From assembly GCF_004340205.1 (NCBI RefSeq), contig NZ_SLWB01000017.1, positions 28,870 to 92,869 of the forward strand: a DNA stretch of 64,000 nt. Direction: 5' to 3'. Position 1 is the stretch's first letter, and each line of letters starts with the position of its first letter. Under the pieces are notes generated by a model. The model searched no databases, was not told the DNA's origin, and saw only the letters and a program-made list of their open reading frames with translations. This document shows, piece by piece, positions 29,592 to 38,935 of this stretch. Made by a program: the position numbers and the translations under genes. The stretch is from Acetobacteroides hydrogenigenes. GTDB taxonomy: Bacteria > Bacteroidota > Bacteroidia > Bacteroidales > ZOR0009.

Positions 29592-31799
29592 ATGATAAGC
29601 ATGGAAGAACTGGATTTAGAAAAAGAGGAGAAAAGGGAGCTACTCAGCCGTTTTAGAAGCTTATACAAATCGTGCAAGCAGAGCAGCTCGCAGGAGGAAC
29701 TTCTTCTTTTAAAGAAGGCCTTTCGCGTTGCGGCAAATGCCCATAAGGAAAAGCGCCGTGAAAATGGCGATCCATTTATTTTCCATGCTCTAGCCGTTGC
29801 CCAAATTGTTGTCGATGAAATCGGCCTTAAGGGTACGGCTGCAATATCGGTCCTGCTCCACGAAACCTCGCGAATTAACGGCTTTGGCGACGACGATTTT
29901 GCCAAGGAGTACAACCAGGAGGTTGCCACCATCGTTACGGGGCTGAACAAAATATCGAAGATAGATCCAAAAACCAGCTCTAGCGAGGTGGAGAACTACC
30001 GTCAGCTGGTGATCTCCTACTCGGCCGATCCGCGCGTTATCCTGATAAAGCTGGCCGACAGGCTTGACGTAATGCGCCATCTCTACTTCTTTGCCGACAG
30101 CAAGCAGGTTAAAAAGGCCAACGAGACGCTTACCCTATACGCGCCACTGGCGCACCGCCTAGGGCTTTACTCGGTGAAAACAGAGCTCGAGGACCTCTCG
30201 CTGAAGTACACCGAACCGGCCGACTACATCCATATTGTAACGAAGCTCGAAGAGACCGCCAAGGAGCGTAATACCTACATCGAGAAGTTCATTAAGCCCA
30301 TCGTGGCGGGGCTCGACCAGTACGGGCAGCGGTACGAGATTAAGAGCCGTACCAAGTCGATCTTCTCCATCTGGAAAAAGATGAAGAAGCAGAAGATCCC
30401 CTTCGAGGAGGTGTTCGATTTGTTCGCCATCCGCATCATCCTCGAAAGCGAGTTGCCTCTGGAAAAGGCCGAGTGCTGGAGAACCTACTCCATCGTTACC
30501 GAGAAGTACATCCCCAACCCCGAGCGCATGAGGGACTGGATATCGGTGCCCAAGTCGAACGGCTACGAGAGCCTGCACGCCACCGTCATCGGGCCCGAGG
30601 GAAAGTGGGTGGAGGTGCAGATCCGCACCCGCCGCATGGACGAGATCGCCGAGATGGGGATCGCCGCGCACTGGAAGTACAAGGGCATTCGGCAGCAGCA
30701 GGGCATCGACGACTGGCTGACCGACCTGCGCAACCTGCTGGAGCAGGCCGAGGACTCCAACGAAATGGCAGAAAGCCTCAAGCAGCTGGACAGCTACCAG
30801 AAGGAGATCTTCGTGTTTACCCCCAACGGCGACCTCAAGAAGCTCCCTTCTGGAGCAACGGTACTCGACTTTGCCTTCGAGGTGCACTCCAAACTGGGCG
30901 TGTCGTGCGTGGGCGCCAAGGTAAACAACCGCCTAGCCTCCATTAAGGATGCGCTTAAGAATGGCGATCAGGTGGAGATCATCACCTCCAAAAACCAAAA
31001 GCCCACCAAGGACTGGCTCTCGTTCGCCATCACCTCTAAGGCGCGCAGCAAGATCAAGCAGAGCCTTAAGGAGGAGGAGCTCAAGGTGGCCAACATCGGC
31101 AAGGAGCTCCTGCTGCGCAGGCTCAAGAACTGGAAGCTGGAGCTTACCGACGAGATGGCCTCGCAGTTCATCAAAAAGAATAAGATTAGGTCTATTACCG
31201 AGTTCTACGCCATGCTGGCCAACGAGAAGATCGACATCGCCGATATCAAGACCTATATCGAAACAGCAGACCTTGTTGAGGAGAAAAGCAGTGCGCCCGA
31301 GGTGGCCTACGCCCAGCCCAAGGAGCAGGAGAGCGGCGACTTTCTGGTTATCGACGAGCACCTGGCCAACGTGGACTACAAGCTGGCCACCTGCTGCAAC
31401 CCCATCTTTGGCGACGACATCTTTGGCTTTGTGACCATCAGCCACGGCATCAAGATACACCGCACCAGCTGTCCGAACGCCAAGAGCATGATCGAGCGCT
31501 ACTCCTACCGCATTGTGAAGGCCAAGTGGCAGCAGACGCGCGAGTCGAGCTCGTTCCAAACCACCATCCGCATCATCGGCGAGGATCAGATCGGGCTCTT
31601 CAACCGCATCTCGGAGGTGCTCACCAAGGAGCTGAAGGTGACGCTGCGCTCGGCCTCGTTCGACACCAAGGGGGGCGTTTTCGAGGGAAAGATTAAGGTG
31701 TTCGTGGGCAACATCAAGCAGCTCGACATGATCATCCACCGCCTGCACCGCATTAAGGGGGTGATTAAGGCCAGCCGCGTAGCCACCTCGGCCGAGTAG
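29592..31799 (+). CDS. relA: RelA/SpoT-family (p)ppGpp synthetase with degenerate hydrolase site
   Basis: 735 residues with the full long-RSH layout: HD domain (about 45-200), synthetase (about 240-370; GYESLHATV, EVQIRTRRMDEIAE), TGS (about 405-465), helical and zinc-finger region (CCNPIFGDDIFGFVTISHGIKIH...C) and ACT domain (about 655-735). The hydrolase motif normally HDxxED reads HETSRI, and RLHNMR reads RLDVMR. Asp, Glu and Asn ligands needed for (p)ppGpp hydrolysis are therefore lost, while the synthetase motifs are intact. It should act mainly as a synthetase, so a separate SpoT-like hydrolase must exist elsewhere. In-frame ATGs at 29592 and 29601 are both possible starts. Confidence 0.92.
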   Translation: MISMEELDLEKEEKRELLSRFRSLYKSCKQSSSQEELLLLKKAFRVAANAHKEKRRENGDPFIFHALAVAQIVVDEIGLKGTAAISVLLHETSRINGFGDDDFAKEYNQEVATIVTGLNKISKIDPKTSSSEVENYRQLVISYSADPRVILIKLADRLDVMRHLYFFADSKQVKKANETLTLYAPLAHRLGLYSVKTELEDLSLKYTEPADYIHIVTKLEETAKERNTYIEKFIKPIVAGLDQYGQRYEIKSRTKSIFSIWKKMKKQKIPFEEVFDLFAIRIILESELPLEKAECWRTYSIVTEKYIPNPERMRDWISVPKSNGYESLHATVIGPEGKWVEVQIRTRRMDEIAEMGIAAHWKYKGIRQQQGIDDWLTDLRNLLEQAEDSNEMAESLKQLDSYQKEIFVFTPNGDLKKLPSGATVLDFAFEVHSKLGVSCVGAKVNNRLASIKDALKNGDQVEIITSKNQKPTKDWLSFAITSKARSKIKQSLKEEELKVANIGKELLLRRLKNWKLELTDEMASQFIKKNKIRSITEFYAMLANEKIDIADIKTYIETADLVEEKSSAPEVAYAQPKEQESGDFLVIDEHLANVDYKLATCCNPIFGDDIFGFVTISHGIKIHRTSCPNAKSMIERYSYRIVKAKWQQTRESSSFQTTIRIIGEDQIGLFNRISEVLTKELKVTLRSASFDTKGGVFEGKIKVFVGNIKQLDMIIHRLHRIKGVIKASRVATSAE

Positions 31800-31827
31800 G
31801 AAATTTCATACAAGCTTTATATGGACT

Positions 31828-31863
31828 AGACCTGACAAATTTTAAAAATTTGTCAGGTCTTTC
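31828..31863 (+). terminator. Terminator of the relA-like gene
   Basis: AGACCTGACAAATTT / AAATTTGTCAGGTCT, a 15 bp perfect stem followed by TTTCT, 29 bases after the stop codon. Confidence 0.85.
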
Positions 31864-31867
31864 TACA

Positions 31868-32162
31868 ATGCACCGATGCATTAGCCTTCCCAGAAATCCT
31901 GGAAGGGTCATGCATCGATGCATTAGCCTTGCCGGAAATCCCGAAGGGGTCATGCACCGATGCATTAGCCTTGCCGGAAATCCCGAAGGGGTCATGCATC
32001 GATGCTTTAGCCTTGCCGGAAATCCCGGAGGGGTCATGCACCGATGCATTAGCCTTGCCGGAAATCCCGGAGGGGTCATGCATCGATGCTTTAGCCTTGC
32101 CGGAAATCCCGGAGGGGTCATGCATCGATGCTTTAGCCTTGCCGGAAATCCCGGAGGGGTGA
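31868..32162. repeat. Tandem array 2: seven 42-bp units
   Basis: Seven head-to-tail units of exactly 42 bp (start points 31868, 31910, 31952, 31994, 32036, 32078, 32120). Each begins ATGCA(C/T)CGATGC(A/T)TTAG, which in one unit contains the perfect palindrome ATGCATCGATGCAT. The second half holds CCGG and a CCC(G/T)GA(A/G)GGG stretch. Units differ at only a few positions, mostly C/T at base 6 and A/T at base 13. It sits between the convergent ends of the relA-like and AsmA-like genes. Open frames cross it in several phases because 42 is divisible by three; none looks like a protein. Confidence 0.95.
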
Positions 32163-32186
32163 CCATTCGTGGAGGCAATGCTTCCG

Positions 32187-32220
32187 AAAAAAAAAGGAGG
32201 CACCCCAACGGGGCGCCTCC
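32187..32220 (-). terminator. Terminator of the AsmA-like gene
   Basis: GGAGGC / GCCTCC with an inner CCCC/GGGG pairing, followed on the minus strand by nine or more T. It lies about 20 bases after the stop codon. Confidence 0.85.
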
Positions 32221-32241
32221 TGCATGACTTGTTATCCAGAA

Positions 32242-35208
32242 TTACCGGCGCTTGAAGAGGTCGTTGAGCTTCTTCTTGGCCGCATCCTTCAGCTGGTCTT
32301 CTGCCTTCTTTTTGGCTGTATCGCTTTTCGATCCGCCAATAACCTTGTCGAGCAGCTTAGAAGCCTCCTTGGTGGCTTCCTGCTTCACCTTATCCTGAAC
32401 AGCCTCTTTTACCTCCGACTGTACGGTCTTACCACTGGCGCTGGCCACATTAACCAGCTTCACCGAAGGTTTGCTGTAGGTGCCAGTCACGCCAAGGGTT
32501 ACCTTCATGTCACCAGAGGCAGCATTCTTGCCTAGGTAGCGGCTCATGGCGCTGTTCAGCGATGTGGTAACGGCATTGGCCGGTACATCCATCAGCAGGT
32601 TGTAGTTAATCTTACCATCTAACGAGGTGTAGCCGCTTACGGTGGTCTTGCGACCGTGCATTGAGATATCGAATGGCTTCACCGACAGCTTGCCATCCTC
32701 GAGGGTCGTCGATAGGGCTAGCTCCTTTATCTCGGTCATTGCGCTAGCCGTTGCTGGCTTAGAGAACTGGGCCACCAGCGAGGTTAACTTGGTATCCTTA
32801 AGCGTTCCGCTGAGGATCTTCACCAATCCGCCTCCATTCAGCGAGGCCACATTAGGGGTCATATCCTTGGTTAAATCGCCCTTCAGGTTGTAGTTGAGGT
32901 CCATATTACCCACCACGTACTGCGAAATGGGCGCGTACTTTTGGATGGTTTCGAAAGTTTCGAAAGCCTTTGGTATTGATACCGATTTGATGCCAAGGTC
33001 GAGGTCAAACTTCGGCTTCTTCACGTCGGAGTCGAAGGTACCCTTAACGTTCACCAAACCGCCAATAATGCCCATGTTGGCATCCTTGATGGTCATGATG
33101 CCCTTCGATATGCTTACCAGCGCGTTTACGTTGTCGGCAACGATGTTGTCGTAGGTAAACTTGCCGATGTGCGCCTTAAGGTCGAAGTCGATGTTCTTAG
33201 GGATCATCGAAACGGCCACGCTGGAGTCTTTCTTGCTTGGCTGCGAAGCCTGCTGCTTGGCAACGGCCTCCTTATCGGCAGGGGTCATCCACTCGTTGGC
33301 GTTAAAGGTTGGGATGTTGACGTTGAGGTTACCCCCAAGAACGCCATCGGGCTTAAAGAGGAATCCCATGTAGTTGGTTACGCTTCCGGTGGCCGAGATT
33401 TGGCTGCTGCCCACCTTCGACTCAAACTTGGTAAGGTTGATCGATGCAGGGTTAAACACCACCGCAGCGGTGCTGATGGTTACCCCCTGCTTGAAGTCGG
33501 GACTCGAGTAGGAGAAGTTAGCCACATTCATATTTCCCGAAGCCTTAACGTTGGCGTAGCGCTTAGCCGTAACGTCCGACAGCTTTCCGGAAGTTGCCAA
33601 ATTGGCCTTAACCTTTCCCTTAAGCGTCATATCCTTTAGGTTGAAAATCTTGGCGATCTTTTCCAGATCCACGCCACCGGCAACCTTTACGTTCCAGGCA
33701 AGATCCTTGATGTTTTGCACGCTACCTGTTGCCGTTAAGCTCTCTCCGGCAAGCAGCATGTTGAAGTTGCCAATTTGAACCACGGTATTCTCAGCCTTTC
33801 CGGTAGTGTTGGAAGCCGTCATGACAAAGTTGAGGTTTTGCAGCGGCGTAGGCAGTAGCTTATTCTGAACGAAACCATTCGTCAGCTTAGCCGTAGCGGC
33901 AAGTATTGGGAATGCGCCCGTCTTATCGTCGTAAACGCCCTTTGCGTTAAGCGCCAAATCGAAGATACCCTTAATGGTCATCCCTTCGATTGGGAATGCC
34001 GAGGTTAGCTCTCCAAGATTAAGGCGAGCGTTCACCTTAGCATCTACAGGGAAGTTCTTTAGGTTGGCAACCTTTAGGTAGCCATCGAATGGGTTGTTAC
34101 CAATCTTAAAGCTAAACTTATTTAGGTTGATGGCGGTGCTTGGAATAAGCCCATCCTTATTGTCCACGTTCAGGTCGATGTTGATATCCTTAATCGCCTC
34201 AGGTACCTTTGGATACTTAAACGAGGCATTTTTGGTAACCAGCTTCACGCCAAAAGCAGGAAGGAGGCTATCCTTCATTGTACCCTTGGCATACCCGCTG
34301 AAGTCGAACTCACCATCAGCCTTAATATCGCCGAAGCTCTCGGTATACACGCCAGGAACCAGCGATAGCAGCCCCTTAAACGAGTTGTCGAGCGCCATAA
34401 AGGTTACATCCATCTTTATGGCATTCTGCTGCGCCAGCTGCACCCAGCCGTCGAAGCCGAAGTTAAAGTCGTTTACCTTAATGGAGTTGTCCTTAAAGGT
34501 GTACTTGTTGTTGTTCATGTCCATGTTCACCACAAAGTTCAGGTCGAGCGACTTGTTGGATAGGTACTCCGTGCCGTTCATGGCAACGGTAGCCTTATCG
34601 GCGGTAAGCTTAGTCGATAGGTCGAATACGTTCTCGGCCAAGTCGCCGCTACCGGTAATGTTCAGGTTCTTCACGCTGGCAAACATCTTCGACTTCTGAT
34701 CGCTGTAGATGATGTCTGCATTCTTTAGCGCAAGCTCCTTTAGGCGAAACTTGACAGGCTCAGCCTTTGTGGTATCCACTCCTTTTGTGGTATCGGGCTG
34801 TGCCTTGTAAATGTCGTAGTTGGCTTTACCGTTGGGCAGCACAATCACGTTAAGCTTTGGCTTGTCGAGGATAATCTTATTAACCTCTATACGCCCCGAA
34901 CTGATAAGCGCAAATATGTTAACCGTAACCTCAAACTTCTTAAGGTTGACAAGCGTATCACCCTTAAACTCATCACGCCCCACCACGCTCAAATCCTCGA
35001 GCGCAAGCGTAAAGTTGGGGAAATGACGAAGCATCCCAATACTCAGTCCATCCTGAGGAAACTTCACATCTGCATTGATATTCTCTGCAATGAACTTATC
35101 AGCTGCTTGCTTTATTGTTGGCTTAAAAAGGTATGGCAGAATTAGCACGGCTAACAGCAGCACACCTAAAGTTGAGCCAAGAATAATCAGAAGTTTTTTC
35201 TTTTTCAT
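32242..35208 (-). CDS. AsmA-like family protein (inner-membrane-anchored, periplasmic)
   Basis: 988 residues. One N-terminal membrane helix (LLIILGSTLGVLLLAVLILPYLF, about 5-27), then a long beta-rich periplasmic part with repeated strand-rich units (LKNADIIYSDQK, LALNAKGVYDD, DLNYNLKGDL). The C-terminal end is a Lys/Ala/Asp-rich helical tail (about 920-988). This is the layout of AsmA/YhdP-type proteins, which are thought to move phospholipids between membranes as bridge-like grooves. Single gene with its own terminator. Which AsmA subgroup it belongs to cannot be told from sequence alone. Confidence 0.85.
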   Translation of the reverse strand: MKKKKLLIILGSTLGVLLLAVLILPYLFKPTIKQAADKFIAENINADVKFPQDGLSIGMLRHFPNFTLALEDLSVVGRDEFKGDTLVNLKKFEVTVNIFALISSGRIEVNKIILDKPKLNVIVLPNGKANYDIYKAQPDTTKGVDTTKAEPVKFRLKELALKNADIIYSDQKSKMFASVKNLNITGSGDLAENVFDLSTKLTADKATVAMNGTEYLSNKSLDLNFVVNMDMNNNKYTFKDNSIKVNDFNFGFDGWVQLAQQNAIKMDVTFMALDNSFKGLLSLVPGVYTESFGDIKADGEFDFSGYAKGTMKDSLLPAFGVKLVTKNASFKYPKVPEAIKDINIDLNVDNKDGLIPSTAINLNKFSFKIGNNPFDGYLKVANLKNFPVDAKVNARLNLGELTSAFPIEGMTIKGIFDLALNAKGVYDDKTGAFPILAATAKLTNGFVQNKLLPTPLQNLNFVMTASNTTGKAENTVVQIGNFNMLLAGESLTATGSVQNIKDLAWNVKVAGGVDLEKIAKIFNLKDMTLKGKVKANLATSGKLSDVTAKRYANVKASGNMNVANFSYSSPDFKQGVTISTAAVVFNPASINLTKFESKVGSSQISATGSVTNYMGFLFKPDGVLGGNLNVNIPTFNANEWMTPADKEAVAKQQASQPSKKDSSVAVSMIPKNIDFDLKAHIGKFTYDNIVADNVNALVSISKGIMTIKDANMGIIGGLVNVKGTFDSDVKKPKFDLDLGIKSVSIPKAFETFETIQKYAPISQYVVGNMDLNYNLKGDLTKDMTPNVASLNGGGLVKILSGTLKDTKLTSLVAQFSKPATASAMTEIKELALSTTLEDGKLSVKPFDISMHGRKTTVSGYTSLDGKINYNLLMDVPANAVTTSLNSAMSRYLGKNAASGDMKVTLGVTGTYSKPSVKLVNVASASGKTVQSEVKEAVQDKVKQEATKEASKLLDKVIGGSKSDTAKKKAEDQLKDAAKKKLNDLFKRR

Positions 35209-35411
35209 TCGAAATAATTTCTAATGGTTATTTTATCCCAAATCTAATGAAATTTCGTAGGAATAGCTTTTCCCAACTAGTAATAAACTCTAAGATTTTA
35301 CATCCTTTTTGTGAATTACTAAGAAGATAAATGCGGAATCAAAAAAAACAGCATTAGTGCTGAAAATCGGAACAAAATTATTCGGAAAATTTAAAGAAGG
35401 AGGTAAAATAA
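35209..35411. other. Promoter region upstream of the AsmA-like gene
   Basis: AT-rich, no gene seen. It extends to the terminator of the tRNA-Leu pair. Confidence 0.5.
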
Positions 35412-35444
35412 AAAAGGATAACAACGCTTAATTGTTATCCTTTT
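35412..35444 (-). terminator. Terminator of the tRNA-Leu pair
   Basis: AAAAGGATAACAA / TTGTTATCCTTTT, a perfect 13 bp stem with a 7-base loop, ending in TTTTTTATTTT on the minus strand. Confidence 0.88.
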
Positions 35445-35448
35445 TATT

Positions 35449-35535
35449 TGGTGCCCAGGACGAGACTCGAACTCACACGGCCTAACGGCCACTACCCCCT
35501 CAAAGTAGCGTGTCTACCAATTCCACCACCTGGGC
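35449..35535 (-). tRNA. tRNA-Leu (anticodon GAG)
   Basis: Class II tRNA. Acceptor GCCCAGG/CCTGGGC is perfect, with discriminator A and an encoded CCA (35449-35451). Anticodon stem CTACT/GGTAG holds loop TTGAGGG, giving GAG. Variable arm GTGGCCGTTAGGCCGT and T-loop GTTCGAGTC are present. Second in a two-tRNA transcript. Confidence 0.96.
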
Positions 35536-35560
35536 AATTACTTCAATCAACTGTTTTGCG

Positions 35561-35644
35561 TACCCGGAACAGGACTCGAACCTGCACGCTATTGCTAACA
35601 CTAGTCCCTGAAACTAGCGCGTCTACCAATTCCGCCATCCGGGC
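35561..35644 (-). tRNA. tRNA-Leu (anticodon CAG)
   Basis: 84-nt class II tRNA. Acceptor GCCCGGA/TCCGGGT with a G-U first pair and discriminator A; no encoded CCA (the next bases are CGC). Anticodon stem CTAGT/ACTAG holds loop TTCAGGG, giving CAG. It precedes tRNA-Leu(GAG) by 25 bases in the direction of transcription. Confidence 0.96.
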
Positions 35645-35678
35645 ATTGATTGTGTCAGCGTTTCAAAGATTGACGCTG

Positions 35679-35708
35679 CAAAAGTATAGATTTTTCGGGG
35701 ATCTGCAA
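35679..35708 (-). promoter_or_regulatory. Promoter of the tRNA-Leu pair
   Basis: TTG (35706-35708), 19-base spacer, TACTTTTG (35679-35686) on the minus strand, 34 bases before the first tRNA. A textbook Bacteroidota promoter. Confidence 0.8.
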
Positions 35709-35753
35709 GGATTTTGCTTAAAAAATATCTACACTTTCTTGACTAAAAAAAGT

Positions 35754-35786
35754 AAAGGGAGAAGGCTCTGTACTCCTTCTCCCTTT
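35754..35786 (-). terminator. Terminator of the DPP IV gene
   Basis: AAAGGGAGAAGG / CCTTCTCCCTTT, a perfect 12 bp stem followed on the minus strand by TTACTTTTTTT. It lies 30 bases after the stop. Confidence 0.88.
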
Positions 35787-35815
35787 ATATCTATTGACTT
35801 TTACAGTCTTGCAAG

Positions 35816-37987
35816 CTAAAGGTTCGCTTCTACGTAATTCAAGAATTTAGAATACAGCTGCAATCTTGTTTTTCCACCGTAAATGCTGTGGTTCTTATCG
35901 GGGTAAACCATCATATCGTACTGCTTGTTGGCCTGAACAAGCTTCGAAACCAATTCGTAGGAGTTTTGGATGTGCACGTTATCGTCGGCAGTGCCATGAA
36001 CAATAAGCACCTTTCCCTTTAGCTTATCAACATGATTAATCGGAGAGTTATCGTCGTAGCCGCCGGGGTTGTCGTTGGGAAGGCCATTGTAGCGCTCGGT
36101 GTAGACGCTATCGTAGAAGCGCCAGTTGGTTACGGGTGCAACAGCAATGGCCATTTTGAAGACATCTGCACCCTGCATGATGGCATTGAGCGACATAAAC
36201 CCGCCATAGCTCCAACCCCAAATACCAATTCTACCCTTATCAACGTAAGGAAGAGAACCTACATACTTAGCGGCGCTAATCTGATCGAGTACCTCGAGCT
36301 TACCCAGCTGACCGTAGGTTTGCTTCTTGAAAGCTTCGCCACGTGCACCGGTACCGCGCCCATCTACACAAACCACAAGGTAACCCTTTTGTGCAAGGAC
36401 GTTCTCCCAGCCCAGTTCCCAGCTATCGAGCACCTCCTGAGAACCGGGACCACTATACTGAGTCATAAGCACAGGGTACTTTTTGGAAGAATCGAACCCA
36501 ACGGGCTTAATCATCCAGCCGTTTAGGGTAACACCCTCAGGCGTTACAAACGTAAAAAACTCCTTTGGGGTGATGTTATACTCTGTTACCTTTTGGGCTA
36601 ACGCGGCGTTATCCTCCAAGGTGCGAATCTGCTTTCCGTTTGCCTGATGCAGCGTGATCAGCATTGGAGATGTTGTGCTGTTGAAGAAGTTGATGTAGTA
36701 CTTAAACCCTGTACTGAATACGGCCTTATTGGTCCCAACATTGGTCGATAGCATTTTGCTCTCGCCGCTCTTGAGGTTAGCCACGTAGAGCTCGCGCTGC
36801 ATGGGCGATTTTGCGGCGGCAAGGTAGTATACCAGTCCGTTCTTTTGATCGATGCCCAAGAAGCTGGTTACATCCCAGCTGCCTTTGGTGATCTGCTTTA
36901 CCTGCTTACCATTCATATCAAAAAGGTATAGGTGGTTGTAGCCATCCTTCTCGCTATTGATGATGAACTGGGTGCCGTTATCGAGGAAGGTGAGGTAGCT
37001 GTCGGTTACCTCGGTGATGTATCGGTCGTTTTTCTCGGTGTAAAGCGTGGTGGTTGTACCATCGGCAGCGTTGCCAACAAGGATGTCGAGGTGGTTTTGG
37101 AGGCGGTTAAGGCGCACCATAGCCAGCTTAGCGGGGGTCTTGGTCCACTTAATGCGGGCTATGTACTGGTTATCCTCATCTCCCACGTTCATTTTGGTTG
37201 ATTTAGCAGAAGCCAAATCGTAGCAGTAGATGGAAACCACAGAGTTCTGCTCGCCTGCTTTAGGGTACTTGTAGGTATAGTTTGCAGGGTAGAGTTTACC
37301 CTCAAACTTATTCATGTTGAAAAGCTTTACGCGCGACTCGTCGAAGCGGTAGAAGGCTATCGCTTTGCCATCGGGCGACCATTCGAAGCCTTTGGCAAAG
37401 CCAAACTCCTCCTCGTACACCCAGTCGGTAGAGCCGTTGATGATGTGGTTGAACTTGCCATCGGTGGTTACCTGAACCTCCTTACCGGTAGCCAGATTGG
37501 TATAGTAAACGTTATTATCGCGGGTAAAGGCAACCTTAGAGCCGTCGGGCGAGAAGGTGGCGTAGCTCTGCTTGCCATTCGAAGAAAGCGGCTTTATAGC
37601 CTTGGTTGCTCTATTGAAGATGTAGTAGCTGGCAGTAAACGATCGGCGGTAAACGGGTTCGCTGCCGGTAAGCAGAAGCAGCTGCTTTTCGTCGGCGCTA
37701 AACTCGTAGCCGGAAACCGATTTCAACCCAAACTGCTGAAGCTGCTTAACGGTAAGAATGGTATCCACCGCCTTGCCGGTTTGGTAGCTGTACACAACGA
37801 TATCGCCTCCGCTAAAGGCGGTATAGTTTACGCCATCGTTCATCGAATTGATGCCCGAGACCGATTTTGCTCTAAAAGTCCCCTTCTCCATCAAGTCGGA
37901 AATGGTAATCTCCTTCTTTTGAGCCAAAGATGGAATGCTTACGCATAGTAAAGCAGCCAGCCCAAGGGCGATTCTCCCTCTCTGCAT
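35816..37987 (-). CDS. Dipeptidyl peptidase IV (S9B serine peptidase)
   Basis: 723 residues. Signal peptide (about 1-22, ALGLAALLCVSIPSLAQ), an eight-bladed beta-propeller (about 60-480, with the Glu pair of the S9B family in DWVYEEEF), and a C-terminal alpha/beta hydrolase. The catalytic triad is the Ser of GWSYGGFMS, the Asp of HGTADDNVH and the His of DKNHSIYGG. It removes Xaa-Pro dipeptides from peptides in the periplasm or at the surface. Together with DPP3 at 59.7 kb it points to peptide use. Monocistronic. Confidence 0.95.
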   Translation of the reverse strand: MQRGRIALGLAALLCVSIPSLAQKKEITISDLMEKGTFRAKSVSGINSMNDGVNYTAFSGGDIVVYSYQTGKAVDTILTVKQLQQFGLKSVSGYEFSADEKQLLLLTGSEPVYRRSFTASYYIFNRATKAIKPLSSNGKQSYATFSPDGSKVAFTRDNNVYYTNLATGKEVQVTTDGKFNHIINGSTDWVYEEEFGFAKGFEWSPDGKAIAFYRFDESRVKLFNMNKFEGKLYPANYTYKYPKAGEQNSVVSIYCYDLASAKSTKMNVGDEDNQYIARIKWTKTPAKLAMVRLNRLQNHLDILVGNAADGTTTTLYTEKNDRYITEVTDSYLTFLDNGTQFIINSEKDGYNHLYLFDMNGKQVKQITKGSWDVTSFLGIDQKNGLVYYLAAAKSPMQRELYVANLKSGESKMLSTNVGTNKAVFSTGFKYYINFFNSTTSPMLITLHQANGKQIRTLEDNAALAQKVTEYNITPKEFFTFVTPEGVTLNGWMIKPVGFDSSKKYPVLMTQYSGPGSQEVLDSWELGWENVLAQKGYLVVCVDGRGTGARGEAFKKQTYGQLGKLEVLDQISAAKYVGSLPYVDKGRIGIWGWSYGGFMSLNAIMQGADVFKMAIAVAPVTNWRFYDSVYTERYNGLPNDNPGGYDDNSPINHVDKLKGKVLIVHGTADDNVHIQNSYELVSKLVQANKQYDMMVYPDKNHSIYGGKTRLQLYSKFLNYVEANL

Positions 37988-38028
37988 TTCGTTTTTTATT
38001 AGGTTAAATACTTATGATCGTAAGGCGC

Positions 38029-38059
38029 CAAAAATATGCAACTATCGCCAAAGCGCCAA
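38029..38059 (-). promoter_or_regulatory. DPP IV gene promoter
   Basis: TTG (38057-38059), 20-base spacer, TATTTTTG (38029-38036) on the minus strand, about 41 bases before the ATG. Confidence 0.6.
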
Positions 38060-38134
38060 TTAATATAGACACCCAAATTCGGCAAAACTGGCAGCTCGTA
38101 AAAGATTATCTTTACCCGATCAATAGAACAAGCG

Positions 38135-38884
38135 ATGAGCGATAGAATAGCGGCACACGAGCTTCTGGTTAACGAGCTAGTAAATCTTCAGGATTCATCA
38201 ACCCAAAAGGTGGTGGCGTACTTCTTTAAAACGGGCGAAGGGCAGTACGGCCATGGGGATAAGTTTTTGGGCATTAAGGTGCCCGTTGTACGATCAACCA
38301 TTAAGCCATACATCCATAAGATAGCATCCGAAGAGGTTGAACACCTCCTGCGCTCGGAATACCACGAGGTGCGGCTGGCCGGGCTGCTGGTATGGGTGGC
38401 CCAGTACAAGAAGCTGAAGGACGAGGCTGCCCGAAAGAAGATCGTTGACCTCTTCCTTAGGAATACCCAGTACGTAAACAGCTGGGACCTGGTAGACCTG
38501 AGCTGCGAGTACATCGTTGGCGAGTACCTGCTGGATAAGCCTGCCGACCTGCTCTTTACCCTGGCAAAGTCGGAGAACCTGTGGGAGCAGCGCATCGCCA
38601 TAGTGTCGACGCTAACCTTTATCCGAAAGGGACGATTCGAGGATACGCTGGCTCTTTGCGAGGGATTCCTCGACCACCAGCACGACCTGATCCACAAGGC
38701 CTCGGGATGGTGCCTGCGCGAGATCGGGAAGCGCGACGAGACCGTTCTTAGGCGGTTCCTAGCGCAGCATGCGCACGTTATGCCCCGCACCATGCTGCGC
38801 TACAGCATCGAAAAGATGGGCGAGGCCGACCGAAGGTTCTTTATGGAGGCTAAGGCGAGGAGCATTACCCTCAGGACTAATTAA
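38135..38884 (+). CDS. DNA alkylation repair protein (AlkD-like HEAT glycosylase)
   Basis: 249 residues made of HEAT-like helical pairs, the AlkD fold. Signatures include YGHGDKFLGIKVPVVR, HEVRLAGLLVWVAQYKK, the conserved VNSWDLVDLSCEYIVG (Trp and Asp near the lesion site) and HKASGWCLREIGKRD. Enzymes of this family excise positively charged alkylated bases such as 7-methylguanine. Divergent from the DPP IV gene. The second half is more GC-rich than the genes around it. Confidence 0.9.
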   Translation: MSDRIAAHELLVNELVNLQDSSTQKVVAYFFKTGEGQYGHGDKFLGIKVPVVRSTIKPYIHKIASEEVEHLLRSEYHEVRLAGLLVWVAQYKKLKDEAARKKIVDLFLRNTQYVNSWDLVDLSCEYIVGEYLLDKPADLLFTLAKSENLWEQRIAIVSTLTFIRKGRFEDTLALCEGFLDHQHDLIHKASGWCLREIGKRDETVLRRFLAQHAHVMPRTMLRYSIEKMGEADRRFFMEAKARSITLRTN

Positions 38885-38911
38885 CAAGAGGCCTGCAAAC
38901 TCCAATTTTCA

Positions 38912-38935
38912 TTTCTTTTGAAGGATCAAAAGAAA
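38912..38935 (+). terminator. Hairpin downstream of the AlkD-like gene
   Basis: TTTCTTTTGA-AGGA-TCAAAAGAAA, a perfect 10 bp stem. It has no T-run, so it may be part of a dispersed repeat rather than a classic terminator. Confidence 0.45.

Noticed and set aside
30159..31748. Long minus-strand frames (242 and 271 codons) opposite the relA-like gene
   Set aside because: They are antisense shadows of GC-rich, codon-biased coding sequence. The plus-strand protein has clear domains; these have low complexity and no start context.
31765..32227. Open frames of 77-147 codons across array 2 on both strands (14-residue repeats such as MHRCISLAGNPEGV)
   Set aside because: The 42-bp unit is divisible by three and free of stops in several phases, so frames on both strands stay open by construction. 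No start context, and terminators flank the array.
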